Below, piece by piece: positions 1 to 12,357 of a stretch of 64,000 nt of DNA. The stretch is from Talaromyces rugulosus. Its lineage: Eukaryota; Ascomycota; Eurotiomycetes; Eurotiales; Trichocomaceae. The stretch's first letter is position 1. The number at the start of each line of letters is the position of its first letter. Made by a program: the position numbers and the translations under genes. Below the pieces are notes generated by a model. It saw only the letters and a program-made list of their open reading frames with translations, did no database searches and was not told the DNA's origin. The stretch is from assembly GCF_013368755.1 (NCBI RefSeq), contig NC_049565.1:1426001-1490000 (forward strand), written 5' to 3'.

Positions 1-2233
1 AAAAGCATATCAAGAACAACGCATACACCGCATAGCGCAAAAGATACATTCATGTACCTGCTAATGCTGTTATAGAACCGGGTTAGATAGAACCGAGCAA
101 GGAAACCGCATCTTGCTGTGCGTTGTATACAGTGAAGCCGGGCAGGTTGCCAGTACAAACGGCCTTCTCCCTATTTTTTTTTTGTTTGTTTTTTGTTTGT
201 TTTTTGTTTTGTTTTTCTTCAGCCTGTCAGTGTTACGTAGCACCTTATCGCATCCCTGCAAGTTCAAGGAAAGCCGTGGACCAATCCAAGCAAACCAAAC
301 ACAGCCACGACTTTTTCATTTCTCAGCTTGCTACCCCAATGAATTAATCCGAGACTCGTGCGGAGAAATCAAACGGAGGTTCAAAGACATGACTCTGAAC
401 AAATGTAATTATTTTTTTTACCCCTCCCTCTCCTCTTCCTTGCGAGACGAGGCTATAATAAAAATAGCGTGACATCAAAATGGGGCTTGGCCTCAAACAA
501 AATTAAAGCAACCGGACCGAGTATAGTACCTGGTAGACGTGGAACTCCTGAAGAACCATGTTCAAAAAAAAAAAAGAAAAAGGCCCCGGAACGGCCCGTC
601 AGACGAAGCCACGATCAATAAATAGATGTAGGTGCTAGTGAACAGAGACACAACTCAGCACAGGGTGCTTGTATGTGCTATGCATGTCTCTGGAACCCAC
701 CGGATACAAAGCGTATGTAGGGCTGCTAAGACAACGCTGCAATTGACAGCAATCCCGGTTCGATAAACAATAACTTCTGTCAACCATGCAGAGCAAGCTT
801 TCGTAGCCCACTAGTCGAGACGATCATCTCAAACAAGAAGCTAGCCTGCGAGGCCGATGACGCACGTCGGAAAGACACCCTTCTCCTCTAACACACGGTA
901 CTTTCCTTCTCCGGAAGTTATAGGATCCAAAAATATCCAGCATATGTCCTCTGTATAGGTGGGTCAGATGACATGGCGTACGCTCCTCCCGTGTCTCGTT
1001 CTGCTCTTTGTTTGGGCGCCCAACATATATATGGTGATCCCTGAGTTTTCCCCTCCCCTTCCCTTTTTTTCTCCTATCACCACAATCGGCTAGCCTTTTC
1101 CACTTGTTCCTTTGCGTCTTGATTGGATTAGATAGTATATTTACCAACCGAGAGAAGCCAAGTCGATGACTCGCGTCCGCCTGACGTATGTGTTGAGTAA
1201 CTTGGGCGAGAGGCAACCAAAAAAATAGCGAATATCAATTGGATAACCTCATGGACGAAAAAAAAAAAAAAACCGCCCTAGTCCGAACAAATATCACTTG
1301 GGCACATTTCCCTTTCCAACCCACGAACCCCCCCCCCCCCCCCCCCTACCTGACAGCACGTCTGCCTGAGACCCAAACCCTGGACAAGGCGTTCGGGCTA
1401 GCAGCCGATAGTCACCTTCTGGACAACAGCTCGTCAAGGGTGTCTTTCCGTAGCTGCATGTAGACCGACCTTCGGCATCTATGCCTGAATTCCATCTGTC
1501 CCTAGATGGGGCGTTGCTAGGATAGTCTGGAAAATGCAATGCATGAGCCCCACCATGGGAATACGTGAGACTAAGTCAGTGAGTAGTTCCTGGGGGTGGC
1601 TTTGCCACAGAATATGTGAGACCTTCTAGTAGAAACCTGAACCGTAGATCTCTCCCTCAAAACAATGTTTTCTGATTAGGCAAATACAATAGTCCTCTGA
1701 TGAATCAAAAAGCCAGCAGATTTTTCTTTCTTTCTTTTTTCGGACATGCATGTCATAGAACAAGGTGCGTGATAGTTTCTCACAAGTCGTAGAAGGATAT
1801 CCACTTCATGCAACGCCACAATGAATCTACACCACTCAAAATCAAATACCCTAGCAGCCTCGAAACCTGCAGGGATTTAGTTCACGGGACAATCCGAATG
1901 CAACGTGCAGGAAGGAAACAAAAAAAGTATCCTTTCCTAGGAAAGACTCGTTCTCCACGTCACAGGAAATCATTTGATGTGGCAGATCTCCGTTGGACAT
2001 GGCGAGACCGCTGTTTTCCCATCCCCTCGATCCACTTGTTGGGACTTGAGCTCAAATTGTAATTAAACCCCGAGACTGAGTCCCTTCTCCCCGCATTTCC
2101 CATTTAGTTCACCAGGCTGCCTGTTCCTTTTTGAGTCCTCGACCGCCGTCAGTTTTCCCAAAATCGCTCCGTGCATATAACCTTGCTTGTTTTCTGTTCC
2201 ACGAGAGGTTGTCGCGATCTCGTACCTAGGCAG
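1..2233. other. Intergenic region, left edge
   Basis: I see no supportable gene. Reading frames here are short, lack recognisable motifs and overlap each other on both strands. It holds T-rich stretches near 175-220, an A-tract at about 1259-1272, a 19-nt C-tract at 1328-1346, and the presumed promoter and leader of the regulator that starts at 2234. Confidence 0.6.
1328..1346 (+). repeat. 19-nt poly-C tract
   Basis: An uninterrupted run of 19 C lies about 55 nt downstream of an A-tract. It is a simple homopolymer whose true length may differ because long C runs are hard to sequence. Confidence 0.9.
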
Positions 2234-3450
2234 ATGTCCCGACAACAGAAAGTTCTTTTTCCCAAAACCAGCCCTGATGGTTCCAACAACGCCGGGTTGT
2301 GCCAGTTTCCAAATTCAAGGTTGCCCCATCATTATCATCATGCCCAGGACAGGCCACCCCAGCAAATCTTTCGTACAAAAAGAAAGCATGTTCTCAAGGC
2401 CTGTGACCGATGCCGAGTTAAGAAGTCCAAGGTACGATTCGTTCTGCATATCCATGTTAGCTGTATTATCTCACTGACTCATTTTGACTCTTGTTCAGTG
2501 CGATGGCAACCAGCCTTGTGGTAGATGCTTGGCATACAACCAATACTGCGTCTTTCGAGACAGAAAAGCAACGCAGGAAAAGGTTTATTCCAGGGGGTAA
2601 GTGCATTCCCTGATTTCGCAAAAAAAGGGATTTAATGCCGATAGGCTAGAAGAGGGACTGACAGACTGTTATCTTTTATAGGTTTGTAGAAATGCTCATT
2701 TCACAGCACGCCGTTCATCTCCAGGCCCTTCAGGACTTGTACAGGCGCTGTGTAAGCTGTGAAGGGCTTCCGGGCTCAACCCTAGAGGACCCGGTCCACG
2801 GTCTTCCCGGAACGCATGCAATTCTAGACCAACTGGGTCTGATCAAACACGCTGAAGAAATGACCGAAGACCCCCAGGCAGTTCTTGCAGACATTATAGA
2901 CTATTTGAAGTCTCTGGAAACTGCTTCGGACGGCCTTGATTCGGCGGAATCCACAGAGCCCAGCGAGGCCACCCAGTCTGGCGGCCCATCTCCAGAACCC
3001 AGTACCCCAAGAGAGCTTCCAGAAGCTTCCGAGCCTTCTATTGCAGACAAATGGAGCGGATCAACCGACAATTACTATCAGTACCAGGGTCTTGATAGCC
3101 ACAAATCTGCGGCGCAACCCCATCACCACCATCATCACCACCACCAACAACAACAACAACACTCAAGCCTTACCCCCTCAATGGGCTCTTTTCCCTATCA
3201 GGACCATGTTGGCCATTCACACCTGCTTGAACCCAGCAGCACCCAGCAGCCACGATACGGACCAGTCGACACCTGCTGCCAAGACAACGAGCTGCCCAGT
3301 GAGGCAATGTGGTCGCTGCCTTATCATCATCATATGCCTGGGTTCCTTCCATATGGAAATAGAGAACATCTCATGACTATAGAGCAGGACACCTACTCCG
3401 GGATGTCCCAGTACGGAAATGGCTTTTACGGCACGTATCTGCAGAGGTGA
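2234..3450 (+). CDS. Zn2Cys6 transcription factor, fluffy-like
   Basis: Three exons by splice signals: 2234-2431, 2499-2596, 2682-3450 (354 aa). The introns begin GTACGA and GTAAGT and end in CAG and TAG. Joining the exons gives a fungal binuclear zinc cluster at residues 57-83 with spacing CX2CX6CX5CX2CX6C, whose fourth to sixth cysteines come from the small middle exon. After it come a linker and a conserved-looking helix (FVEML...ALQDLYRRC) and a short LDQLGLI block, an arrangement I associate with the Neurospora fluffy (conidiation regulator) family; that assignment is from memory. The C-terminal half is low complexity, with a run of eight His followed by Gln near residues 230-245, and lacks the usual fungal-specific TF domain. 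The start is the first in-frame ATG; an upstream exon is possible. Confidence 0.82.
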
Positions 3451-4019
3451 CAATCAATTCCCCGCAAGAAAACCCGCGAGAGACCTGCAGTTTGCCTGTC
3501 AGCCAGATGACCCGTTTTCTTTTGAAAATTACATGCATTGCATACGCACTTGATATACCAGAGGTGACAAGCTTTCTTTGTTTGGCATTCGTATCTTTGT
3601 TGCATTGTTTGAGAATCTTTTTTCAGTTGCATTGATTGATGTGTCGTTGCATTCGAGGGAAGCGAAGACTGCGGTACGTGTAGTTGCCTGACGTAGGCCT
3701 GGCCACGTGGTCCCGCAATAGCAATTGATATCCTTTTTTTTTTTTTGGATTTTCTAGTAATAAACAGTAACTAAGATTAGTTGATATGAACTTACATCAC
3801 TGAGACACACTTCGCAATACAATGTTCAAAACCTCTATTATAATCAACGCCCGTTGTATCACTATGTAAATATATAGAAAAGGGAGATAATACATGTAAA
3901 ATGAATTCAATTTTCCTCGAAGAATCCGCTAGCCCTGAATGAACACCCCATTATTTAAAACAGAAGAATCTAAAGAAAAAGAAAGAAAAATGCCATGCAA
4001 ACGGTGAAACTGGTACTCT
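3451..4019. other. Intergenic, between convergent genes
   Basis: 3' regions of the regulator (+) and SEC63 (-). A T-tract sits near 3734. Nothing else is recognised. Confidence 0.6.
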
Positions 4020-6408
4020 CTACTCCTCGTCTGTATCTGTTTCGGTATCCGTCTCGCTTGTGTCTTCGACTTCACCTTCTGTGTCACTTTCCTCATCAGA
4101 GTCATCGTGTGCTGGCTTTGTCTTTTTCTTGGGTGGTGCAGCACCGGTCTTTAGAGCCTGCATTTGGCCGGCAATAGAATCTAGTTGTCCTGTTAGCAAA
4201 TGAATCAACAACCCCAAAAATACATTGTCATCTTACCCTCATCGGGCTCGCTGATGTCGTCTTCCTCCTCTAGAGCGGCAGCCTTGGCCGGGTCGTCGAT
4301 GTGCAATGTGATTTCTTGCTTAGCGTCGAATCCCATGTAACTGTCAGAGACAAGGTGGAGCGCAAAGGAGAAGTCGCCCGCTTGTGGCGGAGCTTGGAAT
4401 TGCATCTTGAGCGTTTGCACGTTGAATGTAGGCTTGCCATTCTCGTCAAAGATGGGCTTATCAAATGTCGTAAAGGGGAATGGAGGAACTGCAATTTTTC
4501 CTTGCTTTGGGTCGGCAAGGAAGGCATACCACCTCGGCGAGTAGTCACGTGCCAGATATGGGGCGTGTGCAAGCGAGGGCTGAATGATATCTTGCTTCTC
4601 TTCCACAATCGATCCATCTGACTTCTTGACCTTCCTAGCCTTGCCTGGCTTCCGGTTGAGCAGGGCATCCAAATCGCCCTCGTCTGGATCAATATCTTCC
4701 AAGTCCAGTTCATTTACCTTAGGCACATTTTCTGTGCCAGGGGGAACGATGCGTGCCTTTATCACAAGTTGAACCAAACTGCTAGGCGTAATCACTCGCT
4801 CTCCAACAACCTTGAAGAACGCCTTTGAAATCTCAAGGTACGGTAGTTGCTTGGCAACAGCTATTGAACTTTGGTATTGTTGATCTGTCAACAGACCAGG
4901 TCCGACAGTCAAGGAACGTCTTTTCTCCTCCGGTAAATTCATGTACTTCTGAACAGAAAGGTGTGTCTTGGCATCGCTGCCCTCAACTGCCTTGGCGACT
5001 TCTGGGGTGAAGTATGGCAATTGAAGAAGGGGAGAAGAACCGGGCGCAACAGCTTGGATTAGGTTTTGAGACATGCGGTACGCGCCAATAACAGGTAAGA
5101 GGTTGCCAAAAGCCAGAGCAATAGCGGTGAAGGATTCGTTCAGTGACAAGGCGATGGAACCAGATTCAAATTTTTCTGGAAGAGTCAGCTTTCAACCCAA
5201 TAGAAACAAGAGACGTAATCACAAACCTTCATTGAGTGTCGTGTCCTCTAGATCGAGGCGGTTGAGATATGCCCATAATAAAGCCAGAGTCTTTCTCCTT
5301 GTGGAATCATCCAGTTTTCGAAGTGTTTCGCGGTCAACAGTCGTCAGGATCTTCTCATCAATGGCCAATACTTTCTTCTCGACCTTTGCCAGACCAGCTT
5401 CCGCCCTGGGACCCTTCAACAAGCCCTTGAACTCTTCACCAGTAGACAGAGCGCTCACGACACGGCCACCAAGCATGTCCTCCTTGTATTCCCTGAAAAT
5501 GTTGCCAGCGCTAGCAACGAGAACCTTCTCCCGAGTGAAGCGCTGGGAACCGTACCACCATTTTCCGACGATATAGGGCAAGAGAATGCCAAGCAGGCCA
5601 CCGTAAACCAAGAGAACGTATTTACCGCTTCCTTCGGTGATGATCAATTTAGGCAAAGCGATACCGATACTGTAGCTCTGCTTGCCATCAGGGTGCCCAT
5701 ATTGCAAGTAGTTGTTGCGAATTTCCTCATCGGTCAGGGCCTTGTAGGCCTTGGTCAGCTCGACAAAACGTTCGTTGAGATCCTCTATTGTCTCGTTCTT
5801 TGCAGGGTCTGGTCTAATCTTGTCCGGGTGGTAAATGAGAGACATCCGTTTGTAGTGGCGTGATATGGCTTTCTCGTCGGCACTCTGTATAGCCAAGTTA
5901 GCTACGGTGCTTCTCAAAAAAAAAAAAAAAAAAATATGTCGCTACTCACTCGAGACACTCCGAGAATCTCATATGGGTCATAAATCTTGGGCGCGGTCCT
6001 TGCTGTAACAAGCATGAGATAGACCATCCAGGCCATTATCGCCCAACCGCAGAGCACCGCGATCGCGCGCTTAACCCGGCGTTCTTTGCGAAGCCTTTTC
6101 CGCTTCTGGCCTTGAACGAGGTCATCTTGTTGGGGTTTGAAGTCCGAGCTTATTCTTGGAGCAGTAGATTCGGGCTCTAGAAAGCACGGGGTAGGTTAGA
6201 CATGCATGCAACATCAAATGTGACCAACGAGACTCACTCTTCGGTGGCTTCAGGAAACTGTATGTGAGAGGGAGAGTGACGAGGCCGGTGAGCGTGAGGA
6301 CGAAGTATGGGAAAAATTGGCCCTGTTTCTCGAGGTTAGCTGAGGGCGAATAAAACTGGAAGATGTGTCCCTAACCTGCTCATCGTAGCTGTAATCCGTG
6401 GACGACAT
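4020..6408 (-). CDS. sec63: SEC63, ER translocon J-domain subunit
   Basis: Six exons on the minus strand: 6408-6376, 6322-6238, 6176-5950, 5884-5227, 5175-4237, 4189-4020 (703 aa). Sec63 is an ER membrane protein that recruits BiP/Kar2 to the Sec61 channel for post-translational import. What shows it: predicted membrane segments near residues 14-34 and 78-97, then a lumenal J-domain opening with DPYEILGVSR at about 106 and an intact HPD at 134-136, a third membrane segment at about 204-223, a Sec63 Brl domain, and a very acidic Ser/Thr-rich tail (EESDTEGEVEDTSETDTE) of the kind phosphorylated by CK2 for Sec62 binding. The length matches fungal Sec63. The start is fixed by the first exon, MSSTDYSYDEQ, which is typical of the family. 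The 3' end converges with the regulator at 2234-3450. Confidence 0.95.
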
Positions 6409-7380
6409 GTTGCGAAAGCGTGGCGGCTGCAATCAGCGCAGCGCCGGAAAAAGAACTGGTGTCTTGGAATTAAAATGAGAGACAAGACACAGAGTGCCTG
6501 CGCATTCCTACTAATCTGGCGCTTGAGTCGAAGATGTGAGAATGTGCAAGTTGTCGAGGGCGATTTGTCTGCGCCATACAAAACAGTGCGGTGCGACGCT
6601 CCTTCCTAATCGATCTAAAGGACACGGTTAACGCTTAACACTCCGCAGACCGCCTGCCGTATACAGACTAGTGTTTATTTTCGGCCCTACGTGGGTGGTC
6701 ACGGGATCTCCGGCCCTCGCGTTTCCTTTTTGGCCCGAGTTGAACCAACATTTACTGATATTATAACGCTTCTTTTAAACCAGCTCTAATATTCTTTGCA
6801 ACTTTTGTGATTTTTTAACGTATTTGAAATATTTACAGTTTTTTTAGAGGCCACAAATGACAAATGTCGAATTCCCGCCCGCCAAAGTGTACGAGGCATC
6901 ACAACATCAACAACAGCGACCGTACCCTTCGTTTACCACAGCGTATCTTCGGGAGGACCGCTTGAGAAATCAACCTGCAGTGCTGGTAGCTCAAGCACCG
7001 AGAACGATGCGAGCACGACCAACTCAGCGGGACATGGCTCAAGCTCAGTAGCCAACAACCTCAAATGATACTGGTTTCGGGTAGCGCGGAGTTCACCAGG
7101 GGAGCCATGATACGGACCAATCCAAATATTGGGTACTTTGACCGATATTCTTCATTGCTACAAGTCGAGAGGCTCTTGATCCTGTGAATCCGGGGTCGGT
7201 TCGGAGGAAAGGATGTTTGGGGAACAGCTTATTGTGGATAGTCGCAGTAGATGGCGCACACAGGTTGTTGCTGTTCCCGAAGTGACCAGATCTTTGGGGC
7301 GTTTCTGGACGACGGTCGGCAGGGAAATCCCATGGGAGATCCCCGAACTAGTAAAAGGACATCACTCGTCGTCGTGACTG
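6409..7380. other. Intergenic / SEC63 promoter side
   Basis: Upstream region of SEC63. Short frames on either strand (for example 6857-7051) show no family features and I do not call them. Confidence 0.5.
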
Positions 7381-7716
7381 TCATGTGTTGATATAGTCGA
7401 GGTGACCGAAATATTCGAGCATATTGTAGCACAGACTTGGGTCATCGCCCGGCACACCGCCGAACACGCGGTACTCCTCTGTCTTGACCCCATTCGCTCT
7501 GGAACGCACTGTATGCTGCGAAACCGACCAATCTTCAACGCCTATGTGCCGGGAAGGGGCGGCGGGGTTGGTGATGAGCGGCATAGCGTGGACTGGAGCG
7601 AGAGTAGGGGAGGCAACGGGCGAGAAGTCATCGTCGGACAGTTGTTGATCACGAAGCGAATTGTCACGATTGCGGGATCGCGGTCTTGTGCGGCGACGGT
7701 TGTGTCTCTGGCCCAT
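7381..7716 (-). CDS. Small Arg-rich conserved fungal protein
   Basis: A single-exon frame of 111 codons starting at a strong context ATG (ACCATGGGC). The N-terminus is strongly basic (MGQRHNRRRTRPRSRNR), followed by a variable middle and a C-terminus that looks conserved (VFGGVPGDDPSLCYNMLEYF, then GHLDYI). I recall small Eurotiales hypothetical proteins with this head and tail, but no function is known to me. A TATA-like palindrome (TATTTAAATA, 7899-7908) lies about 185 bp upstream, which supports a real promoter. The basic head suggests nucleic acid binding or nuclear/nucleolar targeting; that is inference only. Confidence 0.7.
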   Translation of the reverse strand: MGQRHNRRRTRPRSRNRDNSLRDQQLSDDDFSPVASPTLAPVHAMPLITNPAAPSRHIGVEDWSVSQHTVRSRANGVKTEEYRVFGGVPGDDPSLCYNMLEYFGHLDYINT

Positions 7717-8456
7717 GGTTGAAATAGAGGATTGAATTGAATCGTAGGATGAACGCTCGAATTGCGAATGAAGATCGATGCAAGAAGGGTATGTACATCA
7801 ATCGGTGAGTTGTAGAGGGAAGGGAGATGGTCGCCCCCGTTTATAGGGAGGCGATGAAGGAGGGAAACAAAGAGCATCGGCAAGAGTCGACGCGGGTCTA
7901 TTTAAATACTATCGTGAAGCTCACGACTGACGATATCGGCCGGCGCAAGTGAGTCATCGGCGCTACGGCTAGCGTTAGCGTCACCGGGTGCTTCGGCCCA
8001 CTCAGCCTTAATTCAGCTGACGAGCGATCACGTTAGGCATACTTGTTGTGTGTTTGTAGCATTCGTCAGAGCTAGCTGGCATGACGGAAGCCTAACAATA
8101 ATAACAATGCTGCATGGCATGATAGATTTTCGCCTTTGTTTTCGTCTTCTCCCCGAATTCCGTCTGTATTGCGTGACTGCGACCGACAACAACAGGTGAT
8201 GAGTCAATTTGCCTCCGTGGTGGTGTGACTCACCCACGCATGGCGCGACGCCGGAACCACTCCTATCGATGATCTACAACCCACCTCCAGTTTGCCTTTG
8301 TATAGGCCGCTACCAAATGTTGGTAGTCTTGAAAAAACTCTGGTCTCTTGACCCCACCAGGAAAATAAAACTATGGATGACTCAAGAGAATCGCTATTAT
8401 TTCCACATATCCCCAAAACCATGCTCATTATCTAGGTAACCTTATTTTGCGCTCTA
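7717..8456. other. Intergenic
   Basis: Promoter of the small Arg-rich gene, with a TATA-like element at 7899-7908, and the 3' region of the aminopeptidase gene. No other gene seen. Confidence 0.55.
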
Positions 8457-10116
8457 TCAGCGACTAGAGCTATTCCGGATGATCTCTAGAGCCTTGTCGC
8501 CCTTTGGCGCCGTGGTCAGGTTCTCGTATCCATCCGCCGTGACCAGGATGTCGTCCTCGATTCGGACTCCGCCAACGGGGATGTACTTTTCCACCAGGCT
8601 AAAGTTGATAAGCCGTGCTATCGGCAGCTTCCGTGCGTTCTCGATGGCTAGCCGGTTGAAGTAGATGCCTGGTTCTACCGTCACAATCATGTTCTCTTCC
8701 AAAGGCACCGTCGAAAGCGTTGTCGCTACGCCTGGCACCAGCTTAAACTCAGGGCCAGTCTCTTCGTACGCCATCACCGACTTTTCAGACACGTCGTGCA
8801 CTTCTAGCCCGACATGGTGTCCAAGGCCATGCGGGAAAAATAGTACCGACGCTCTGGCTTGTTGAATTTCCTCCACAGAACCTGTGTGGAAAATGCCCAA
8901 TTTCAGTAATTCCTCGATCGCGACTCGGTGGGCATGCGCATGGACATCCCCAAATCGTACGCCCGGTTTAATCATTTGGATACACTCCTCCTGCATCCTT
9001 TCTACAGCACGGTAAATATTGCGAGACTCGAGCGTTGGCCAATTTCCCGTAGACCCAATGGGGAATGTGCGAGTCACGTCCGAGGCGTAGCAGGAAAACT
9101 CAGCCCCGGCGTCAAGGCACACCAATGGCCGGCTGCCAAATGGCTCGTCGTTTTTCATATAATGGAGGACCGAGGCATTCTCCCCCGAGGCAGCAATGAT
9201 TCCATAAGCTTGCTCTGGAGAGCCATGAGTAATGCATGTCTCAAGGAAGAGACCGGCAATTTCCGACTCTCCTGTCATCTTCCCAATACCTTCTAAAACT
9301 GCCGTATGCGCCAGGCCCGAGACGATATTGGCGCGCCGTATCAATTCAATCTCTGTGGCATCTTTGACACCACGACTTGTATTCATGGCCGATACGAGGC
9401 TTTCACTTTCTAGCTGTTGGTCCCCGCCTTTTGACGGTGGCCGGTGATCGGGATGAAGGATATAGATTTGGTGCTTGCGACCCTGATCCTGGAGCCAAGC
9501 ATCTATATCGAAGGAAAGATGGCTCACGTATTTCGCACTGTCAATATCGAACCTGCATACAATTCACGTCAGTACAGGTGCTTTCTTGCTGGAATAACAA
9601 ACGGCGTCTATACCGTTCCATAGCTTCTTCAGTTGTGAGCGTTGGCCCCATCCACACAGCTTGTCGCAAGTCGAAATCGGGAACATAGAGGGTCAAGAGG
9701 TCGAAGCGCACATCATAGGTAAGATGACAATCGGGATTGTCCACCCCGCTCAAGTAGTAAAAATAACGTCGCTGGCGAAAGACCACGGCCTGGTCCGAAT
9801 CGTCGAAGAGAACCGTCGGCTTGCCGATGAGGTAGATAAGCCCGTGTGAAATCCCAAGCTTCGAGGCGACTTTTCGCGCATGTTGTTTTGCTATTCAGCC
9901 AGAGAGACGATTAGTCTATTGGAATATGCCAGAAGTGTACGGAGTAGAGAGGTAGACAGCTAGCTGACTTGCATGTCTCAGTGGAGACTACGTACCAGGA
10001 TACTTGTTGCCGCCGTGGGCAGGGATAGTAAGGCTAATGTGTAAATTTTGCAGCATTTCAACCGGCGGACCCGCGCTGGCTGGGTTTGTAGGGTGAAGTG
10101 GGTTGAAGGCATCCAT
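8457..10116 (-). CDS. Xaa-Pro aminopeptidase / prolidase (M24B)
   Basis: Three exons: 10116-9996, 9890-9614, 9552-8457 (497 aa). It is a creatinase-fold metallopeptidase removing residues N-terminal to proline or splitting X-Pro dipeptides, probably cytosolic because no signal peptide is seen. The N-terminal aminopeptidase P domain holds the family block [13 protein letters not shown]. The C-terminal catalytic domain keeps all five dinuclear metal ligands: Asp in LDAGAE, Asp in SDVTRTFP, His in [16 protein letters not shown], Glu in TVEPGIYF and Glu in VRIEDD. The length fits the fungal PEPP/prolidase group. The start ATG (MDAFNPLHP) is chosen because the first exon ends in a perfect GTACGT donor that joins the [11 protein letters not shown] block in frame. 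Confidence 0.93.
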
Positions 10117-10420
10117 GGTTGCGATATGCAGAGGGGAAGTAACGTTGGAGATGTGCTGTTCGCGATAAACAACGCCGATTGCTTAGTCATCATCAACATA
10201 TCTGCATATAGATCCACCAATTGGCTGCATGTTAATCAATAACATAGAAGAAGGGAATGATTTTACATGTGATTATTATTAAAATTATGATCCTACGCAG
10301 TATGTACGCGGTTGTAGGAATATTAAGGTGGCCATACGAAGACTGATCTTCAATTTCAAAAAAGTAGATCTATATCTTAGAGGCTGCAGTTGATATTTTT
10401 CAATGTTGAAGGACAATCAT
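10117..10420. other. Intergenic
   Basis: About 300 bp between the aminopeptidase start and the 3' end of the next minus-strand gene. Nothing recognised. Confidence 0.5.
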
Positions 10421-11935
10421 CTAAATATGAAACACTGGGTTTTCCATCACTTCTGTCCAAACTGCCTTGAATTCTGCTAGTAGCCGTGTATGAGGTATAA
10501 AGGCTTTGTCCAGATAAGCCAACACTCGAGACCAGTCACTCAAAACGAACGCCCGCGATACCTTCCAGAGGGTTATTCTAAACCACCTGCCCGCTGGCGA
10601 ATCTGCAGTTGTTGCTACACTAGCAGTCAGGATCTGCCAGGCTGTGAGCTCGAATGATGTACAGAGTCGGGTGTCCGATTCGCCGAGGATAGCTTTTAGC
10701 TCCGAGGTCAAGACACTGAGGTCAGCAGCGGATATGGGAAACCGATCGCTCGAGAGATGAAGAAAGATGCGAATGCATAGACCCAGGGAAGATATATATG
10801 CTGGGTAGCTTCGCAAAATATCAGCATTATTTAGGATTTCTAAGATGCGTTGGTCGATCTCCCTGGCAACGAATTCTTCCGCCGTGTCGTATCTCATCGA
10901 GTACTCAATGGCGGTACGGAGACTGGAGAGGTCTTGAGATATAGAGTCGATGGTTTCAGGAACAGTCTTTGGTAGAAACAAATGCGATATATTCATGCTT
11001 GGCTTGGGAAGAATTGCTATATCTTCCGTCGTGTCCCTAGTAGTCGTTATTAGCGGATGTAATATTTTTTTTAAAAAAAAAGTGTACCGTTTTCATACGA
11101 GAGAATCAAATGTGAAAACCAAGAAATGCCATCAAAATTATTGTGCTGCTGTTTTCTGACCTGTAACATATGTCTGAAGCCGATCATGTGAGTTTCGTAC
11201 CCTATCTCCCTCTTTGCCAAACGCTAGTATCCACAGGAATCAGCCTTTTTTTGGTGGTAAGTAGAGTAGTGGTTGGAAGCTTACCTCACAGTGCGCCAAC
11301 GTCAATACCGCCGCGAGAACCCCATCGGTCACCGCTGTTGCAGGGTTATTCAACCTGGAATTGATAATCTTAACAGCCTTGACTTGGTGCATCTCCACGT
11401 CGCCGACTGAGCCCGAACCAGTCAAACTGTCATGAAAAGCCACCAAGGCCAACGATGCCTCCAAAAGAGCTGGCTCGGCATAATTCAGCTGCATCCACGA
11501 CCATTCTCGTATCAGGGTAGCCTGGTCCGCCGCCAACGTGAGAAGCAAAGGCCGGAAAGAGCGGTAGACTATATTACACAATTAAGACCATGGTCTCCGG
11601 TAGATCATCAAGGCCAGTAGCTTACATTGATAAATGCTCGCGTAATTAGCCTCGGTGGATATCAGAGTATACGGCGAAACAGTAACACGAAACTGCTTTT
11701 CGGACCCATCCGGCGATGGACTTTTATCCTTTCTCGCCAATCGCAGCTTGTCAGATGGCTGCTCCGGCTGGCGGTGTCGCGTACGTCTCGCCTTGTTGGA
11801 TCTACTAATAGTACCCTCTAAGCGTTCACGTCGCTTCTCAAAGTTCTTTCGCGTGACATGAGCCCGCATCTGCTTAATGTCGGCCTCCCCTAGCGCCGGA
11901 TTCGTGGACGTCAAGAACGTGAAATGAGAGTCCAT
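10421..11935 (-). CDS. Fungal-specific TF-domain protein without zinc finger
   Basis: Four exons inferred: 11935-11626, 11568-11285, 11223-11099, 11036-10421 (444 aa, frame closed). The N-terminus (FTFLTSTNPALGEADIKQMR, then AHVTRKNFEKRRERL) and the basic, Arg/Lys-rich stretch after it match a group of fungal regulators that lack a Zn2Cys6 cluster. The rest (WSWMQLNYAEPALLEASLAL, then HCE, THMIGFRHML and FDGISWF) follows the layout of the fungal transcription factor domain 2 / DUF3468 proteins. The donor of exon 3 (GTATGA at 11098) was chosen because it alone keeps frame with exon 4. It sits next to the SDR and AKR genes and could regulate them; that is inference. An N-terminal extension to an ATG at 12010 is possible but less likely. 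Confidence 0.72.
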
Positions 11936-12357
11936 TGTGGGTTTCTTTGCAACCAGCTGTGAATTCGTGTTTATCCCTGACCAGAGATGGGTAGTGAGAA
12001 TGACGTTCAATATTAATGCTAGCTTACAAATCTCATAAATAATGCGCGTGTCTTAGGACAGGTAATTGCGCTAGTCCCAATTTGGAAAACAAGATTCACT
12101 TCTTGTTTGCCAAAACAGGTTAGCCGTAATAAGTCTTATAAATGTAATGACCAGTTCACATTCTTGTTTCCCAAATATGGTAAGGAAGGGTATACAGCGA
12201 TTTCAGGGCGTGTTCGCCTCTTTGCCATTTCTAATCAAGATGCAGACATGCTGGCTATAAAAGGGACGGCGTGAACATGTATTGTTCAGGTCAACACCAA
12301 GTTCCAACCAAGTACTCATTCAAATATTTGAAAATCGAGAAATCCGAACATATCGCA
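11936..12357. other. Divergent promoter region
   Basis: About 420 bp shared by the minus-strand regulator and the plus-strand SDR gene. It contains near-repeats of a short AT-rich phrase (TTCTTGTTTgCCAAA at about 12102-12116 and TTCTTGTTTCCCAAAT at about 12161-12176). Confidence 0.55.

Noticed and set aside
113..472. 119-codon frame at the left edge
   Set aside because: Phe/Leu-rich translation of T-tracts, no motif, overlapped by frames on both strands.
824..1216. 130-codon minus-strand frame
   Set aside because: Arg/Lys-rich random composition, no recognisable domain or promoter.
7402..7722. Plus-strand frame over the small Arg-rich gene
   Set aside because: Antisense shadow; the minus strand has the strong ATG context and conserved-looking ends.
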